The notes: generated by a model from the letters alone, not told the origin. A DNA stretch of 64,000 nucleotides from Halegenticoccus tardaugens (GCF_004116405.1 NZ_SDIC01000002.1:681708-745707); one strand, 5' to 3'; counted from the first letter of the stretch, positions 37,038 through 45,964 are shown. A program made the numbers and translations.

Positions 37038-37844
37038 ATGGTCGGCCACACTACGTACGACTACCGCGGTGAATCGGCTATCGTCACTGGCTCAACGAAA
37101 GGAATCGGTCGTGGGATCGCAGAGGGGCTCGCAAACGTGGGCGCGAACGTCGTCGTCAATTCTCGGACGGAAGACGACGTGACCGCGGTCACCGAGGAAC
37201 TCGATGAACGAAGCGAGGGCGAGGTAATCGGCGTCACGGCGGACATGGCCAAGCTAGACGAGATCGAGAACCTCGTCGAGACGGCCATCGACGCGTTCGG
37301 TGAGATCGACCTGTTGGTCAACAATGCCGCTGTATGGCCACGGGAGGAGTCTTTCGCCGAGGCGTCGATCGAGGACTGGGACTTCACCATGAACGTGAAC
37401 GTCCGGGCGCAGTACTACGCCTCGAAGCTCATCGCGGCTCACATGATCGACCAGGGCGTTGAGGGTTCGATTATCAACCACACCAGCCAGACTGGAGACC
37501 GACGAACAGGTCACCGTGGCTTATACGGTATTTCAAAGACCGCGATCAACGGTCTTACTTGGCGGATGGCCCACGAACTCGCCGAGCACGGCATCCGGAT
37601 GAACGCCATCTCGACGGATGTGACTAAGACCTACCAATTACGCTACGAGGCTGAGATGATCGCCGAGAACGATCCCGATCGGACACCCGAGGACGTACTC
37701 AGAGAGTGGGGCAAGGCGCGCCCGATTGGCCGGCTCGGCCAGCCCGAAGACCTCGCGAACGCGGTGCTGTACCTCGCCAGCGACGCGTCGTCCTACGTCG
37801 TTGGTACGATCCTGCGTGTAAGCGGAGGCGGCAATCTGGAGTGA
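37038..37844 (+). CDS. Short-chain dehydrogenase/reductase, candidate L-fucose dehydrogenase
   Basis: A 268-residue classical SDR: cofactor loop TGSTKGIGRG at 17-26, NNAA near 95-98, and catalytic S150, Y163 and K167 (YGISK). The tail VLYLASDASSYVVGTILRVSGGG is typical. In bacterial and haloarchaeal deoxysugar oxidation, an SDR oxidises the free sugar to the lactone using NAD(P). Its position between the fucosidase and the lactonase (4 bases to the next gene) points to L-fucose 1-dehydrogenase by inference. Oxidation of 2-keto-3-deoxyfuconate is an alternative. The ATG at 37038 is used because the conserved domain begins there. Confidence 0.85.
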   Translation: MVGHTTYDYRGESAIVTGSTKGIGRGIAEGLANVGANVVVNSRTEDDVTAVTEELDERSEGEVIGVTADMAKLDEIENLVETAIDAFGEIDLLVNNAAVWPREESFAEASIEDWDFTMNVNVRAQYYASKLIAAHMIDQGVEGSIINHTSQTGDRRTGHRGLYGISKTAINGLTWRMAHELAEHGIRMNAISTDVTKTYQLRYEAEMIAENDPDRTPEDVLREWGKARPIGRLGQPEDLANAVLYLASDASSYVVGTILRVSGGGNLE

Positions 37845-37848
37845 TCCA

Positions 37849-38721
37849 ATGCGATTTATTGACACACATACGCACGCTTGGGGCGTGAACACCGACGAAC
37901 TCCCGTGGCAGGCCGAGGTGTTACCACCGGGGTGGAACGGTCCCTACACTGGACGTGATCTGGTCACGGATATGGATGCAGTCGGCGTCGACGAGAGCGT
38001 CGTTGTTACGACGCCACTGTACGGACGTGGCGTTCGCGCCAACGAGTACACGATGCGAGTAATCGAGGCCTTCCCTGACCGACTGTGGGGTGTCTGCCTC
38101 ATGGACTTCTTTCAGGACAATCCCGAGCAGGTACGCGCGGACCTCCGGCGCGTCACCGGCCATGATCGGATATTGGGCGTGCGTATGCACGCCTGTCTCG
38201 AATACGCCAAGTACCCAGCCGAGTTGAACCGGACGGCCGACTGGATCCTCGACAATGCGCTCGAACCGGTCTGGGAGGAAGCTGCGGCACTCGACGCGGC
38301 CGTGTTCATCTTCCCGAAGGCAGAGCAACTGCCGATGGTCGCAGAAATCGCCGATGAGCATCCGGGCGTGCAACTCATCGTCGATCATATGGCGTTCCCG
38401 GACGAGATGACCGCGCCTGACGAGGCTCCGTGGAGGGCCTTCGAATCGGTGGCCGAGTGCGAAAACGTCGCCGTCAAGGTAAGTTCCCTTCCACGATCGG
38501 CCGAACGCGAGTGGCCCTACGAGGACTTGCACGGTTATGTCCGCGCTCTCGTCAAGTGGTTCGGTCCCGAGCGAATGATGCTCGGCTCGGACTACCCGTG
38601 GATGGACGACTGGGCAAGTTACGAGGACTGCCTTTCGTGGATCGAGGAGACGCCGTTTCTCTCCGCGCGCGATGTCTCGTATCTCTCGCACCGGACGTTT
38701 GAACGAATTCATGAGGTGTAG
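37849..38721 (+). CDS. Amidohydrolase-family lactonase, candidate L-fuconolactonase
   Basis: A 290-residue amidohydrolase (Amidohydro_2 branch). The N-terminal metal motif is DTHTHAW (H-x-H), a later His is in LIVDHMAFP, and the conserved Asp is in MLGSDYPW near residue 247. Relatives include L-fuconolactonase, L-rhamnono-gamma-lactonase and pyrone-dicarboxylate lactonase. Placed 4 bases after the SDR and just before the mutarotase, it most likely opens L-fucono-lactone to L-fuconate in the cytoplasm. The ATG is preceded by GGAGTGATCC, a plausible ribosome binding site. Confidence 0.86.
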   Translation: MRFIDTHTHAWGVNTDELPWQAEVLPPGWNGPYTGRDLVTDMDAVGVDESVVVTTPLYGRGVRANEYTMRVIEAFPDRLWGVCLMDFFQDNPEQVRADLRRVTGHDRILGVRMHACLEYAKYPAELNRTADWILDNALEPVWEEAAALDAAVFIFPKAEQLPMVAEIADEHPGVQLIVDHMAFPDEMTAPDEAPWRAFESVAECENVAVKVSSLPRSAEREWPYEDLHGYVRALVKWFGPERMMLGSDYPWMDDWASYEDCLSWIEETPFLSARDVSYLSHRTFERIHEV

Positions 38722-38789
38722 TTCGGCCGGACGAATTGTATTTATTGCCCAACATAATCTTCTTTAGCGACTCTACCGTTACCGTTGGT

Positions 38790-39134
38790 ATGTCATCAGA
38801 CACAGAACGAGCGGTGTATATTCAGCACATCGACTCCGAGCACAGAGACGAGTACCTCAAAGCACACGAGGACGTTCCTAAGGGTGTCTCACAGGCGATG
38901 AAACGAGGCGGGGTCACGGAGTTCGAACTGTACGTTAGAGACGATCTTGCCGTCTGTATTCTCGAAGCGGAGGACATTGGTGTCTACCTCGACGAAGTCG
39001 ACGGCGACGAGGCGGTGGAGGAGTGGGAACGCTATGTCGCCCAATTCAAACGCGAGGGCGTCGACGTGGATGACGATGAAGAACCGATTCCGTTCATGGA
39101 GCGCATCTGGACGCTTTCGCGCGCGTCGGTGTAA
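38790..39134 (+). CDS. L-rhamnose/L-fucose mutarotase-like protein
   Basis: A 114-residue protein of the L-rhamnose mutarotase (RhaM) family. YIQHIDSEHRDEYLKAHEDVPKGVSQAMKRGGV and FELYVRDDLAVCILEAED match the conserved core, with the His of AHEDVP in the catalytic position. Such enzymes speed the exchange of alpha and beta anomers of 6-deoxy sugars. Next to a retaining fucosidase and a dehydrogenase that usually prefers one anomer, it fits L-fucose mutarotation. The start at 38790 is the first good ATG; a longer in-frame extension begins at 38736. The ATPase gene follows after 42 bases. Confidence 0.82.
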   Translation: MSSDTERAVYIQHIDSEHRDEYLKAHEDVPKGVSQAMKRGGVTEFELYVRDDLAVCILEAEDIGVYLDEVDGDEAVEEWERYVAQFKREGVDVDDDEEPIPFMERIWTLSRASV

Positions 39135-39144
39135 CAAGGAACAA

Positions 39145-39152
39145 GATTTATC
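39145..39152 (+). promoter_or_regulatory. TATA box of the second ABC ATPase gene
   Basis: GATTTATC is centred ~28 bases ahead of the ATG at 39177, suggesting that this ATPase also has its own leaderless promoter. Confidence 0.5.
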
Positions 39153-39176
39153 ATCGAATACGGTCACCTGTTTTCT

Positions 39177-40346
39177 ATGGGCGACCTAGAGATAGCGAAC
39201 CTGACCAAACAATTCAGTGACGGGTCCGGGACAGCGATCGTCGCCGTTGACGACCTCTCGATTTCGATCAAAGACGGCGAATTTCTTGTCCTCGTCGGTC
39301 CCTCTGGCTGTGGAAAATCGACCACGTTGCGCTGTATCGCCGGTCTCGAATCAGCGAGCGAAGGCACCATCTCGCTCAACGGGACCGATATCACACACCA
39401 GCGCTCTCGTAACCGAGACATCGCGATGGTGTTCCAGAACTACGCGCTGTACCCCCACATGACCTCGCGCAAGAACATGGGGTTCGGGCTAAAGATGGGG
39501 ACGGACCTTTCCTCCGATGAGATCAACGAGCGCATTGAGAAGACTGCCAAGATGATGGGAATCGAGCAATTGCTCGACAAGAAGCCCAGGGAACTCTCCG
39601 GCGGCCAGCAACAGCGCGTGGCTCTTGGGCGCGCTATTGTCAGAGATCCGGAGCTGTTCCTGATGGACGAGCCACTGTCGAACCTAGACGCCAAGCTCCG
39701 CACCCAGATGCGGACCGAGTTACAGAATTTGCAGACAGATCTCGACGTAACGACGATCTACGTCACCCACGACCAGACGGAGGCGATGACGATGGGCGAT
39801 CGGATCGCCGTTCTCAATGACGGTGAGCTCCAGCAGATTGGGACACCCTTGGAGTGTTATCACCTCCCCGCTAACCGCTTCGTCGCCGGATTCATCGGGT
39901 CGCCGTCAATGAACTTCTTCGAGATGATTCAGGACCGAGACGTAGGGACACTGGTCAACGACGAGTTCGAGTACTCCCTTGACGCCACGACCGCCAAGTT
40001 CATTGCTGAGGTCACGGACACCCTCACGCTGGGCATCCGTCCCGAGGACATCCGCGTCGCAGCCAGCGGGGACGAGAATGTCCTCACCGTCGAGGTCGAT
40101 GTCGTGGAGCCACTGGGCGACCAGTCGTTCGTCTACTTCAAGGTCGGCGACCAGACGTACACGGCGAGTATCGACGGCGAGGAGTACATTCGAGAAGGGA
40201 CAGAAATCAACGTGGTGTTCCCCCAAAAGCGGGTTCACGTCTTCGACCGCCAGACCGGTGAAGCAATCAAAAACCGTGAACCACCTGAGGCGGCCCAGGC
40301 CGAGGCGGTTGAGTTCCAGGACTCAACTTCGTTCGCCGTTAAGTAG
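39177..40346 (+). CDS. ABC sugar importer 2, ATP-binding subunit (MalK/UgpC type)
   Basis: A 389-residue CUT1-type ATPase: Walker A GPSGCGKST near 40-48, Q-loop in AMVFQNYALYPHM, signature LSGGQQQRVALGRA, Walker B LFLMDEPLSNLDAK, H-loop VTHDQTEAMTM, then a TOBE-type tail with LGIRPEDIRV. It completes importer 2 (32474-35721), separated from it by the catabolic genes. It is closely related to the ATPase of importer 3 (53042-54178) and less so to that of importer 1. The ATPases of such systems can often serve several permeases, so sharing among the three importers is possible. Confidence 0.92.
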   Translation: MGDLEIANLTKQFSDGSGTAIVAVDDLSISIKDGEFLVLVGPSGCGKSTTLRCIAGLESASEGTISLNGTDITHQRSRNRDIAMVFQNYALYPHMTSRKNMGFGLKMGTDLSSDEINERIEKTAKMMGIEQLLDKKPRELSGGQQQRVALGRAIVRDPELFLMDEPLSNLDAKLRTQMRTELQNLQTDLDVTTIYVTHDQTEAMTMGDRIAVLNDGELQQIGTPLECYHLPANRFVAGFIGSPSMNFFEMIQDRDVGTLVNDEFEYSLDATTAKFIAEVTDTLTLGIRPEDIRVAASGDENVLTVEVDVVEPLGDQSFVYFKVGDQTYTASIDGEEYIREGTEINVVFPQKRVHVFDRQTGEAIKNREPPEAAQAEAVEFQDSTSFAVK

Positions 40347-40364
40347 TGCGACGGTTGGGTCGTC

Positions 40365-41792
40365 TCAGTGCGTGTTTTCAACGCTATTCAGTCGGATTGT
40401 GTATGCATGGTCGTGGTCGGGACGTTCCTGGAGTTCGATCGCGAGTCGGTCATCCGCGAGAGTGACGGTGAGTGAGCGATGTCCGTCAGCGGTCAGCAGT
40501 GTCGTTTCCGGTGCGTCGTCAAGGTCGATGTGGGCCGGCACCGACAGAGTTAGTTTGTCACCGGGCCAGCCGAGCGCGATTGCATAGAGATCACCGTCGT
40601 GGTGGGTGTAGCGCACTTTGGTGTCGCTGACATCGTCCTCGGCAACGAGCCAGGGGCGTGATCCGAAAATTGCCTCGCCGTTCACGTCGAGCCACTCACC
40701 GAGTGCCTGAAGGCGGTCCTTCTGTATGTCCGGAATCGTCCCGTCTGCTTTCGGACCGACGTTGATGAGGAGGTTGCCGTTCTTCGAGACGATGTCGACG
40801 AACGATTGGATCAATTCTTCGCGCGAGAGGTGATCGTCCTCGTCTTCCCCGGCGTTGTAGCCGAAAGAGTGGCCGATACCGCGATTACCCTCCCACGGCT
40901 CGTCTCGAAGTTCGTCGAACGTCGCGTACTCGGGCGTGATGAAATCGCCGTGCGTGTCCTCCGTCTCACGATTTTCGAGATCGATGGTCGGACCGATGGC
41001 GTCAGTCGAAGCTCGGTCGTTGACGGCGACTTCCTGGCCACGCTCGGCGGCGCGGTTGTAGTAATCGGCGATCAGCTCCTGAGTGTGCAGATGCTTGCCG
41101 TCAGCCTTGGGTACATCGAACCAGAGCATGTCGGGGTTGTATTTCCGGATCAACTCTCGATGCTTGGCGTTCATGAAGGCGACGTACTCCGAACCCGGTC
41201 CGCCCCGTTCTTCGCTAGGTCCACCTTTCTCGTAGTCGGGGTGTCCAAATTGGCCGTCGAAACCGGGCTGATAGTAGTTATAATTGGCGTGGTAAGAGGC
41301 AGCGAATCGAAGTCCCTGATTGCGAACAGCATCCGCGAGGTCGCCGACGAGGTCGCGCTCGGGTCCCATCTCAACGGCGTTGTACTTCGTGTAGTGGCTG
41401 CCCCACAGCGGGAAGCCGTCGTGGTGTTCGCCCGTGAGAACGACGTAGCCGGCTCCGACCTCGTCGAAGAGTGACGCCCATTCGTCGGGATCCCAGTTTT
41501 CGGCAGTGAAGTCATCGACGAAGTCGATATATTCGGCGTCTTCGCCGTAGGTTTCCTCGTGATACTCTTTCGTCGGCGACCCCTTCTCGTACATGTAGTA
41601 GGGGTACCACTCGGCGTACGGTGAGGCGTTCTCGCCACCGATTTCGGCGCCGGTCGGAGCCCACGCCGGGACCGAATAAATTCCCCAATGAATGAAGATA
41701 CCCAATTTTGCGTCACGGAACCACTCCGGTAGCTCGTGAGAGTCTAACGACTCCCAAGACGGCTCATATTCAGCCATGTGATGAAAATCCAC
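40365..41792 (-). CDS. GH29 alpha-L-fucosidase with C-terminal beta domain
   Basis: A 475-residue family GH29 enzyme, longer than its neighbour at 35794. The catalytic barrel shows WFRDAKLGIFIHWGIYSVPAW, VVLTGEHHDGFPLW and the likely nucleophile D226 in DMLWFDVPKADG. GNLLINVGPKADGTIPDIQ ends the barrel, and the last ~90 residues form a beta-sandwich tail. There is no signal peptide, so it also acts inside the cell. It is convergent with the ATPase of importer 2, 18 bases apart. The two fucosidases belong to visibly different subgroups and may split different linkages. TTTATTTC on the plus strand ~28 bases ahead supports the start at 41792; MAEYEP at 41777 is an alternative. Confidence 0.9.
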   Translation of the reverse strand: MDFHHMAEYEPSWESLDSHELPEWFRDAKLGIFIHWGIYSVPAWAPTGAEIGGENASPYAEWYPYYMYEKGSPTKEYHEETYGEDAEYIDFVDDFTAENWDPDEWASLFDEVGAGYVVLTGEHHDGFPLWGSHYTKYNAVEMGPERDLVGDLADAVRNQGLRFAASYHANYNYYQPGFDGQFGHPDYEKGGPSEERGGPGSEYVAFMNAKHRELIRKYNPDMLWFDVPKADGKHLHTQELIADYYNRAAERGQEVAVNDRASTDAIGPTIDLENRETEDTHGDFITPEYATFDELRDEPWEGNRGIGHSFGYNAGEDEDDHLSREELIQSFVDIVSKNGNLLINVGPKADGTIPDIQKDRLQALGEWLDVNGEAIFGSRPWLVAEDDVSDTKVRYTHHDGDLYAIALGWPGDKLTLSVPAHIDLDDAPETTLLTADGHRSLTVTLADDRLAIELQERPDHDHAYTIRLNSVENTH

Positions 41793-42562
41793 GCGGTGCA
41801 GGAAGTAGCTTTCGTTCGCGGTTTATTTCTCGATGTCGGTAAACTCACCTGGGAGACAATCTTTGAAGTGATCGCCGATATCACGAAGACCGTCTTTGGA
41901 CCGACGTGTTTACTCACACGGAACATAGAGTTTTAAGAATCCTATTAATTGAGATTGGTGAGATGATGACGCTGAACTGATTGCTTGCTGTTTTCCAATG
42001 AACATGCTTGCGATGTGATCTCGAATATCAAGTACAAATTCGTCAAATCACAGTTACTGAGAGTCTATATCGCGAGAGTCAATTACTAACAAGAGGACGT
42101 GCGACCATAATGAACCGTACCGGAATTTTGATTACAACCATGCGGGTGTAATCGACAACGAAAAGAATGGAAATGAAGCTCGTCCTTCGGAATTAGTTCG
42201 TGATCGTAACCATTTGTAATCTCAAGTGTGCGTACTCTCCGTCTATCATCGTCGAACGTATAATCTGCGATCAGGCATTCGCGCTCCGTGTTCGCCCTCT
42301 CTCTCTGTCGGAACAAAGACGTTGAACTCCCATTCTGGCCACCTCGCTCCGACCACACCGTCCGCCGTCCGTAACCTCAACCAAACGAACGAGAGAACTG
42401 CGATCGGAACTGTCACTTCGTCCGGGCAACCGTCTGACACGTCACGGTACCAGCGGGCAGACTTCGCCGACGGCAGCAAGTAATCCGGTTCCTCAACCGG
42501 TAGAATATCCTGATAGGTGGGTCGTCCCCAACTATTATGCGCGCCCCCCTTGATGCACAGGT
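41793..42562. other. Intergenic region with decayed coding-like stretches
   Basis: About 770 bases. On the plus strand near 41818-41900 one frame reads LDVGKLTWETIFEVIADITKT. On the minus strand around 42480-42130 two frames carry RWPEWEFNVFVPTERE and then ECLIADYTFDDDRRRVRTLEI, like one gene with a frameshift near 42300. I do not recognise a family. TATTATG at about 42532-42538 is a likely TATA box for the gene at 42563. Confidence 0.4.
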
Positions 42563-43447
42563 ATGAAAACGCGTTCACTGGGCGAGACCGGGCACGACAG
42601 CACTGTGATGACGTTCGGTGCGATCGTGCTGAACTGGCTCGAACAGGAGGGGGTCGATCAGATGGTGGAACTCGTCCTGGATCACGGAGTCAATCACTTT
42701 GACGTGGCCCCGGCCTACGGCGACGCCGAACTGAAGCTGAGACCGAAGCTCCACCAGCACCGCGAGGACATCTTCCTCGGGTGCAAGACCCAGGAGCGGG
42801 GCTACGAGGGTGCGAAGCGGAAGCTCGAACAGTCGCTCGACCGCCTTGGCGTGGACACCATCGACCTGTACCAAGTCCATGGTCTGGAGTACGAGCACGA
42901 AATCGACAGGATCACGGCCGACGACGGTGTCCTCGAGGCGATGCGGGAGGCTAAGGCCGACGGCGTCATCGATCACATCGGGCTGACCAGTCACGGGAAC
43001 CCCCAGCTCATCCTCGAGGCGATCGACCGCATCGACGACCTCGAGACGGTGATGTTCCCGCTGAACCCGGTTGTCGTCGGGAAGGACGACGAGGATCACG
43101 ACTACCAGGCGGTGCTCGAGCGCGCGAACGAGGAGAACATCGGCACGCTCGGCATCAAGGCCTTCGCGAAGGGGTCGTGGCCGCCGACCGAGGAACTCCC
43201 CGAGCGGGACCGCCCGTACGCGAATTGGTATGAGCCCGTCGACACGTCCGAGAAGATCCGTGACCGGTTCGACTTCGCTGCCTCGCAGGGCCTGACCAGC
43301 GTCGTCAGTCCCGGCGACCCGAAGCTCGTCGCGATGGTGCTTGAGGCCGCGAGCCGGTATGACGGCATGGACGAGGCGGCCCAGCGATCGCTCGTCGAGG
43401 AGGCTCGCCACGACGAGAGCCCCGTCCCGGAACAGCTCCACCACTGA
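42563..43447 (+). CDS. Aldo/keto reductase-family oxidoreductase
   Basis: A 294-residue (alpha/beta)8 barrel. The catalytic tetrad of the family is visible: Asp and Tyr in HFDVAPAYGDAE, Lys in FLGCKTQERG and His in YQVHGLE. The C-terminal third (IKAFAKGSW, LTSVVSPGDPKLV) fits the NADP(H) site of the YdjG/Tas-like branch. It reduces or oxidises a carbonyl or sugar substrate that is not predictable; a sugar reductase role is possible given the neighbourhood. Base composition is much more GC-rich than in the genes to its left. A methyltransferase gene follows 14 bases later in an apparent operon. Confidence 0.87.
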   Translation: MKTRSLGETGHDSTVMTFGAIVLNWLEQEGVDQMVELVLDHGVNHFDVAPAYGDAELKLRPKLHQHREDIFLGCKTQERGYEGAKRKLEQSLDRLGVDTIDLYQVHGLEYEHEIDRITADDGVLEAMREAKADGVIDHIGLTSHGNPQLILEAIDRIDDLETVMFPLNPVVVGKDDEDHDYQAVLERANEENIGTLGIKAFAKGSWPPTEELPERDRPYANWYEPVDTSEKIRDRFDFAASQGLTSVVSPGDPKLVAMVLEAASRYDGMDEAAQRSLVEEARHDESPVPEQLHH

Positions 43448-43461
43448 ACCTGGAGGTCTCG

Positions 43462-44181
43462 ATGGACGTTCCCCAGACAGTGACGGCAGCGCTCGAAGAC
43501 CGCCCCGTCGACGGGGCGACCTGCCTTGAGGCCGGCGCCGGCGTCGGGAACGCGACCACCGGATTGCTCGCAAACGGTGGCCGCCGGGTCTACGCTATTA
43601 CTAACGACAGTGACCACGCGACGACGGTCCGCGAACGAATCGGACGTACCGAGGCTGACCGTACTGCCGTGATCGAAGCAGACCTCACGAACACCCCGCT
43701 CGCGGCCGACTCCGTCGACGTCATCACCGCCCACACGCTGTTCAACGTGCTTCTACCCGCGGCGCTCCCCGCAGTCATCAAGGAACTGACCCGCGTCGCG
43801 GCTCCGGACTGTCACCTCGTCGTCGACGACTATGAACCGCTCCCCGAGGACGCCGCGGTGAGCGACCTGTTCGCCGTCGAGAACGCGGCCGCCGAGCTCG
43901 TCACCGGCCGTCCGGCGCTGACCTTCTACCCGTCGGCAGTTCTCCGACGCCTCTTCGCCGGGTACGGCTGGGAGTTCGATCGGGAACTGACGCTCCTCGA
44001 TCCCGTCCCCTGGACCGCAAGTCACGTCGAGGCACACGCGAACGCGGCCCGATCCAGAGCCACGGAGTTGGCGGCAGAACTGGGCGATCCACTGATCGCT
44101 GAGGTCGATCGCCTCGTCGATGCGATCGGTTCGGAGTCCGCGGGAACGATGTACAGCGTCGCCATGCGACGCCCGAACTGA
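43462..44181 (+). CDS. SAM-dependent methyltransferase (class I)
   Basis: A 239-residue protein with a class I methyltransferase Rossmann fold: motif I LEAGAGVGNATTGLL near residues 21-35, motif II-like VYAITND, IEADLTNTPLAADSVDVITAH (motifs III-IV), and LTRVAAPDCHLVVDDYEP. GGAGGT 6-11 bases ahead of the ATG is a clear ribosome binding site, unlike the leaderless genes around it, which fits an internal operon gene after the aldo/keto reductase. The methyl acceptor is unknown; small molecule or lipid is as likely as macromolecule. Confidence 0.82.
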   Translation: MDVPQTVTAALEDRPVDGATCLEAGAGVGNATTGLLANGGRRVYAITNDSDHATTVRERIGRTEADRTAVIEADLTNTPLAADSVDVITAHTLFNVLLPAALPAVIKELTRVAAPDCHLVVDDYEPLPEDAAVSDLFAVENAAAELVTGRPALTFYPSAVLRRLFAGYGWEFDRELTLLDPVPWTASHVEAHANAARSRATELAAELGDPLIAEVDRLVDAIGSESAGTMYSVAMRRPN

Positions 44182-44263
44182 TCAGTTGAGAGGGTTCGGA
44201 CCGGGCGACGGCCCCTCGAACTTTGTGGGGGAGCGCGGACTTTCATCCACCGACGTCGACTCT

Positions 44264-44344
44264 ATGACCGAACAGGCTAAGCTCGATCGGTTAGACGAAT
44301 ATCTCGCAACGAACGAACTCAAGTCGGTGCGGTTCGATTCTTAG
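44264..44344 (+). pseudogene. Possible truncated M24-type peptidase start
   Basis: An ATG at 44264 opens 26 codons, TEQAKLDRLDEYLATNELKSVRFDS, then TAG. The pattern of a short charged helix followed by E-x-x-S-V-x-F resembles the first residues of haloarchaeal Xaa-Pro dipeptidase (M24) proteins, but nothing downstream continues it. It is only a suggestion. Confidence 0.3.
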
Positions 44345-45031
44345 AGCCAGCAATGACCGAATTTCGCTCTCAACGAGTGACCTCCTGCGGATCAACAAAT
44401 TAGCGTGTTTATCTCCGCCAAACGATCTATTTTCTCGGAAGGCGAACTCAGAGAACCAGCAAAACCTTAGTGAAGACCGTATTCACTATTGTTTTTAGAT
44501 AATTACATTAGAGATACGAACCTAGAAAGAGAGCAGTTGATTCACTGATTCGGCTACGCTGAGGGCCTATATCGTGGGACGTATTATCTGCCATCAAGCA
44601 GTGCACCATAGATGAACCATCAGTGGACGATGTTTACAAGCGTATGACTGTAATTAGCCGTAGGAAGAAGGCAATAAAAAACAGTTGACACGAGCCGTTC
44701 TGGACACAACGCCGATCGGTATCTGCGTAATCACGATTCCGTCTAGTCGGCTCGCGGGGGCTTCGATGGGAGGATCATCTGTACTTACACGGGGCAGGTA
44801 AGTACAATGAAACTGTGGTAGTTGTTCACTATTGTCGGACGAATATTCCATGGTCAAGAAGGGATAGTCAGTGTGTACTATTGGCTTTCTACGGTGATTT
44901 AAGTGATGTTTTTCCCATAACGTGAATTTTGTCGCTGTTACGCACGAGATGCTAAGGTAGTCCGAAATGGAATTCTCTCCCGAACGTTCATCATCAATAA
45001 ACTCCCGTCGTCAAGGTGTATCTGTATGACA
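44345..45031. other. Intergenic region without a recognisable gene
   Basis: About 690 bases, AT-rich in parts (44480-44520, 44880-44960). Only short frames on both strands and no motif that I recognise. Confidence 0.5.
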
Positions 45032-45768
45032 GGCACTGTCTAGTTAGCCAATTTGAGAAGCGAGGAGTTCTTGTTTCGAATGTCTATGGCTCTACAAGAA
45101 TTCCTCAAGAAAACGTTAGACGGGGAGGCTTTTCAGTGTTAGCAGCGGGAACGGACGGCGAACGCCCTGACGGGCGTCGCCATCCGTCTCCACGCTGCTG
45201 GCTTATCGTTCAGGGAAACAGCGTCAATCCTAGAATTGCTTGACGTAGATCGGTCACACCAAGCGATTTGGCAGTGGAAAGAACGGCTCGCTGACAGCGG
45301 GTCGGACCCGCCGACGGCGAAGCCGTCGCGGATCGCTGTCGATGAGACCGCTGTCAAAATCGGCGACGAGAAATGCTGGGTCTACGCCGCAATCGATGTC
45401 GATTCAAAACTCCTGTTGGACATCGAAATCTTCGGCCGCCGCGAGGTCAGTCCCGCGGCGGCCTTCTTGCATCAACTCATCGAGAAACACGACGTTTCAG
45501 ACGCCGAGTTTCAGGTTGATGGTGGTGGCTACCTGACTGCCCTCTATCGATTGGGGCTGAGCGGTCAACTTGAGTATCGAACCCGAAACTACATCGAAAA
45601 GCGGTTTCAGACACTGCAAATCAGGACTGACCGCTTCCATACGACGTGGGTCGCCAGTCGGCGGGCTGTCCGAGATTGGCTCAAAACCTCCAAACGATAC
45701 TATAACCACCCTAGACCGCACCAATCGCTCAACAATCAACCTCCTGTTGAGGTTATCTAGACAGTGCC
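45032..45768 (+). mobile_element. IS6-family insertion sequence with a nonsense-mutated transposase
   Basis: A 737-bp element with inverted ends: GGCACTGTCTAGTTA at the left and, on the other strand, GGCACTGTCTAGATA at the right. The size suits haloarchaeal IS6 elements with one transposase gene. The flanking octamers (GTATGACA and GCTCGAAT) do not match, so no target duplication is visible. This suggests recombination between copies or decay. Confidence 0.82.
45080..45760 (+). pseudogene. IS6-family transposase with an in-frame TAG
   Basis: From ATG 45080 the frame reads MSMALQEFLKKTLDGEAFQ, then Cys, then TAG at 45140-45142, then QRERTANALTGVAIRLHAAG and the rest of a complete transposase. 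The DDE residues lie in AVDETAVKI, FQVDGGGYLTAL and RNYIEKRFQTLQIR; the last segment is YYNHPRPHQSLNN. The TAG is one base from a Leu codon (TTG or TTA to TAG), matching the FQLL seen in relatives. Translation could restart at an internal codon, giving a truncated protein without the N-terminal helix-turn-helix. It is probably inactive. Confidence 0.8.
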
Positions 45769-45932
45769 GCTCGAATCGTTTCGAACGTGATTCAGGCGCA
45801 GCTACGGCCTCGGTTCACGCCGTCCACCTGTCAGCGTACTCTCGCTGGTCGTCTCGGAGCGTAAATCGACGCGAGTACAAAGACACTCGATGGGTGATGT
45901 CACCCCTATCAAGACCGTTGCCGCATTACTCC

Positions 45933-45940
45933 ATTTTATC
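45933..45940 (+). promoter_or_regulatory. TATA box of the first GH4 gene
   Basis: ATTTTATC is centred ~28 bases ahead of the ATG at 45965. This supports a leaderless start there rather than at the earlier in-frame ATG at 45890. Confidence 0.55.
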
Positions 45941-45964
45941 ACACGGCATCGCCTGATGGGATCC

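Noticed and set aside
42575..43573. Long minus-strand frame opposite the aldo/keto reductase
   Set aside because: Arg- and Val-rich shadow translation of a GC-rich gene; the plus strand has the catalytic tetrad.
45890..45964. Upstream start for the first GH4 gene
   Set aside because: The extra residues precede the NAD-binding strand and the TATA box lies inside the extension, so the ATG at 45965 is preferred.
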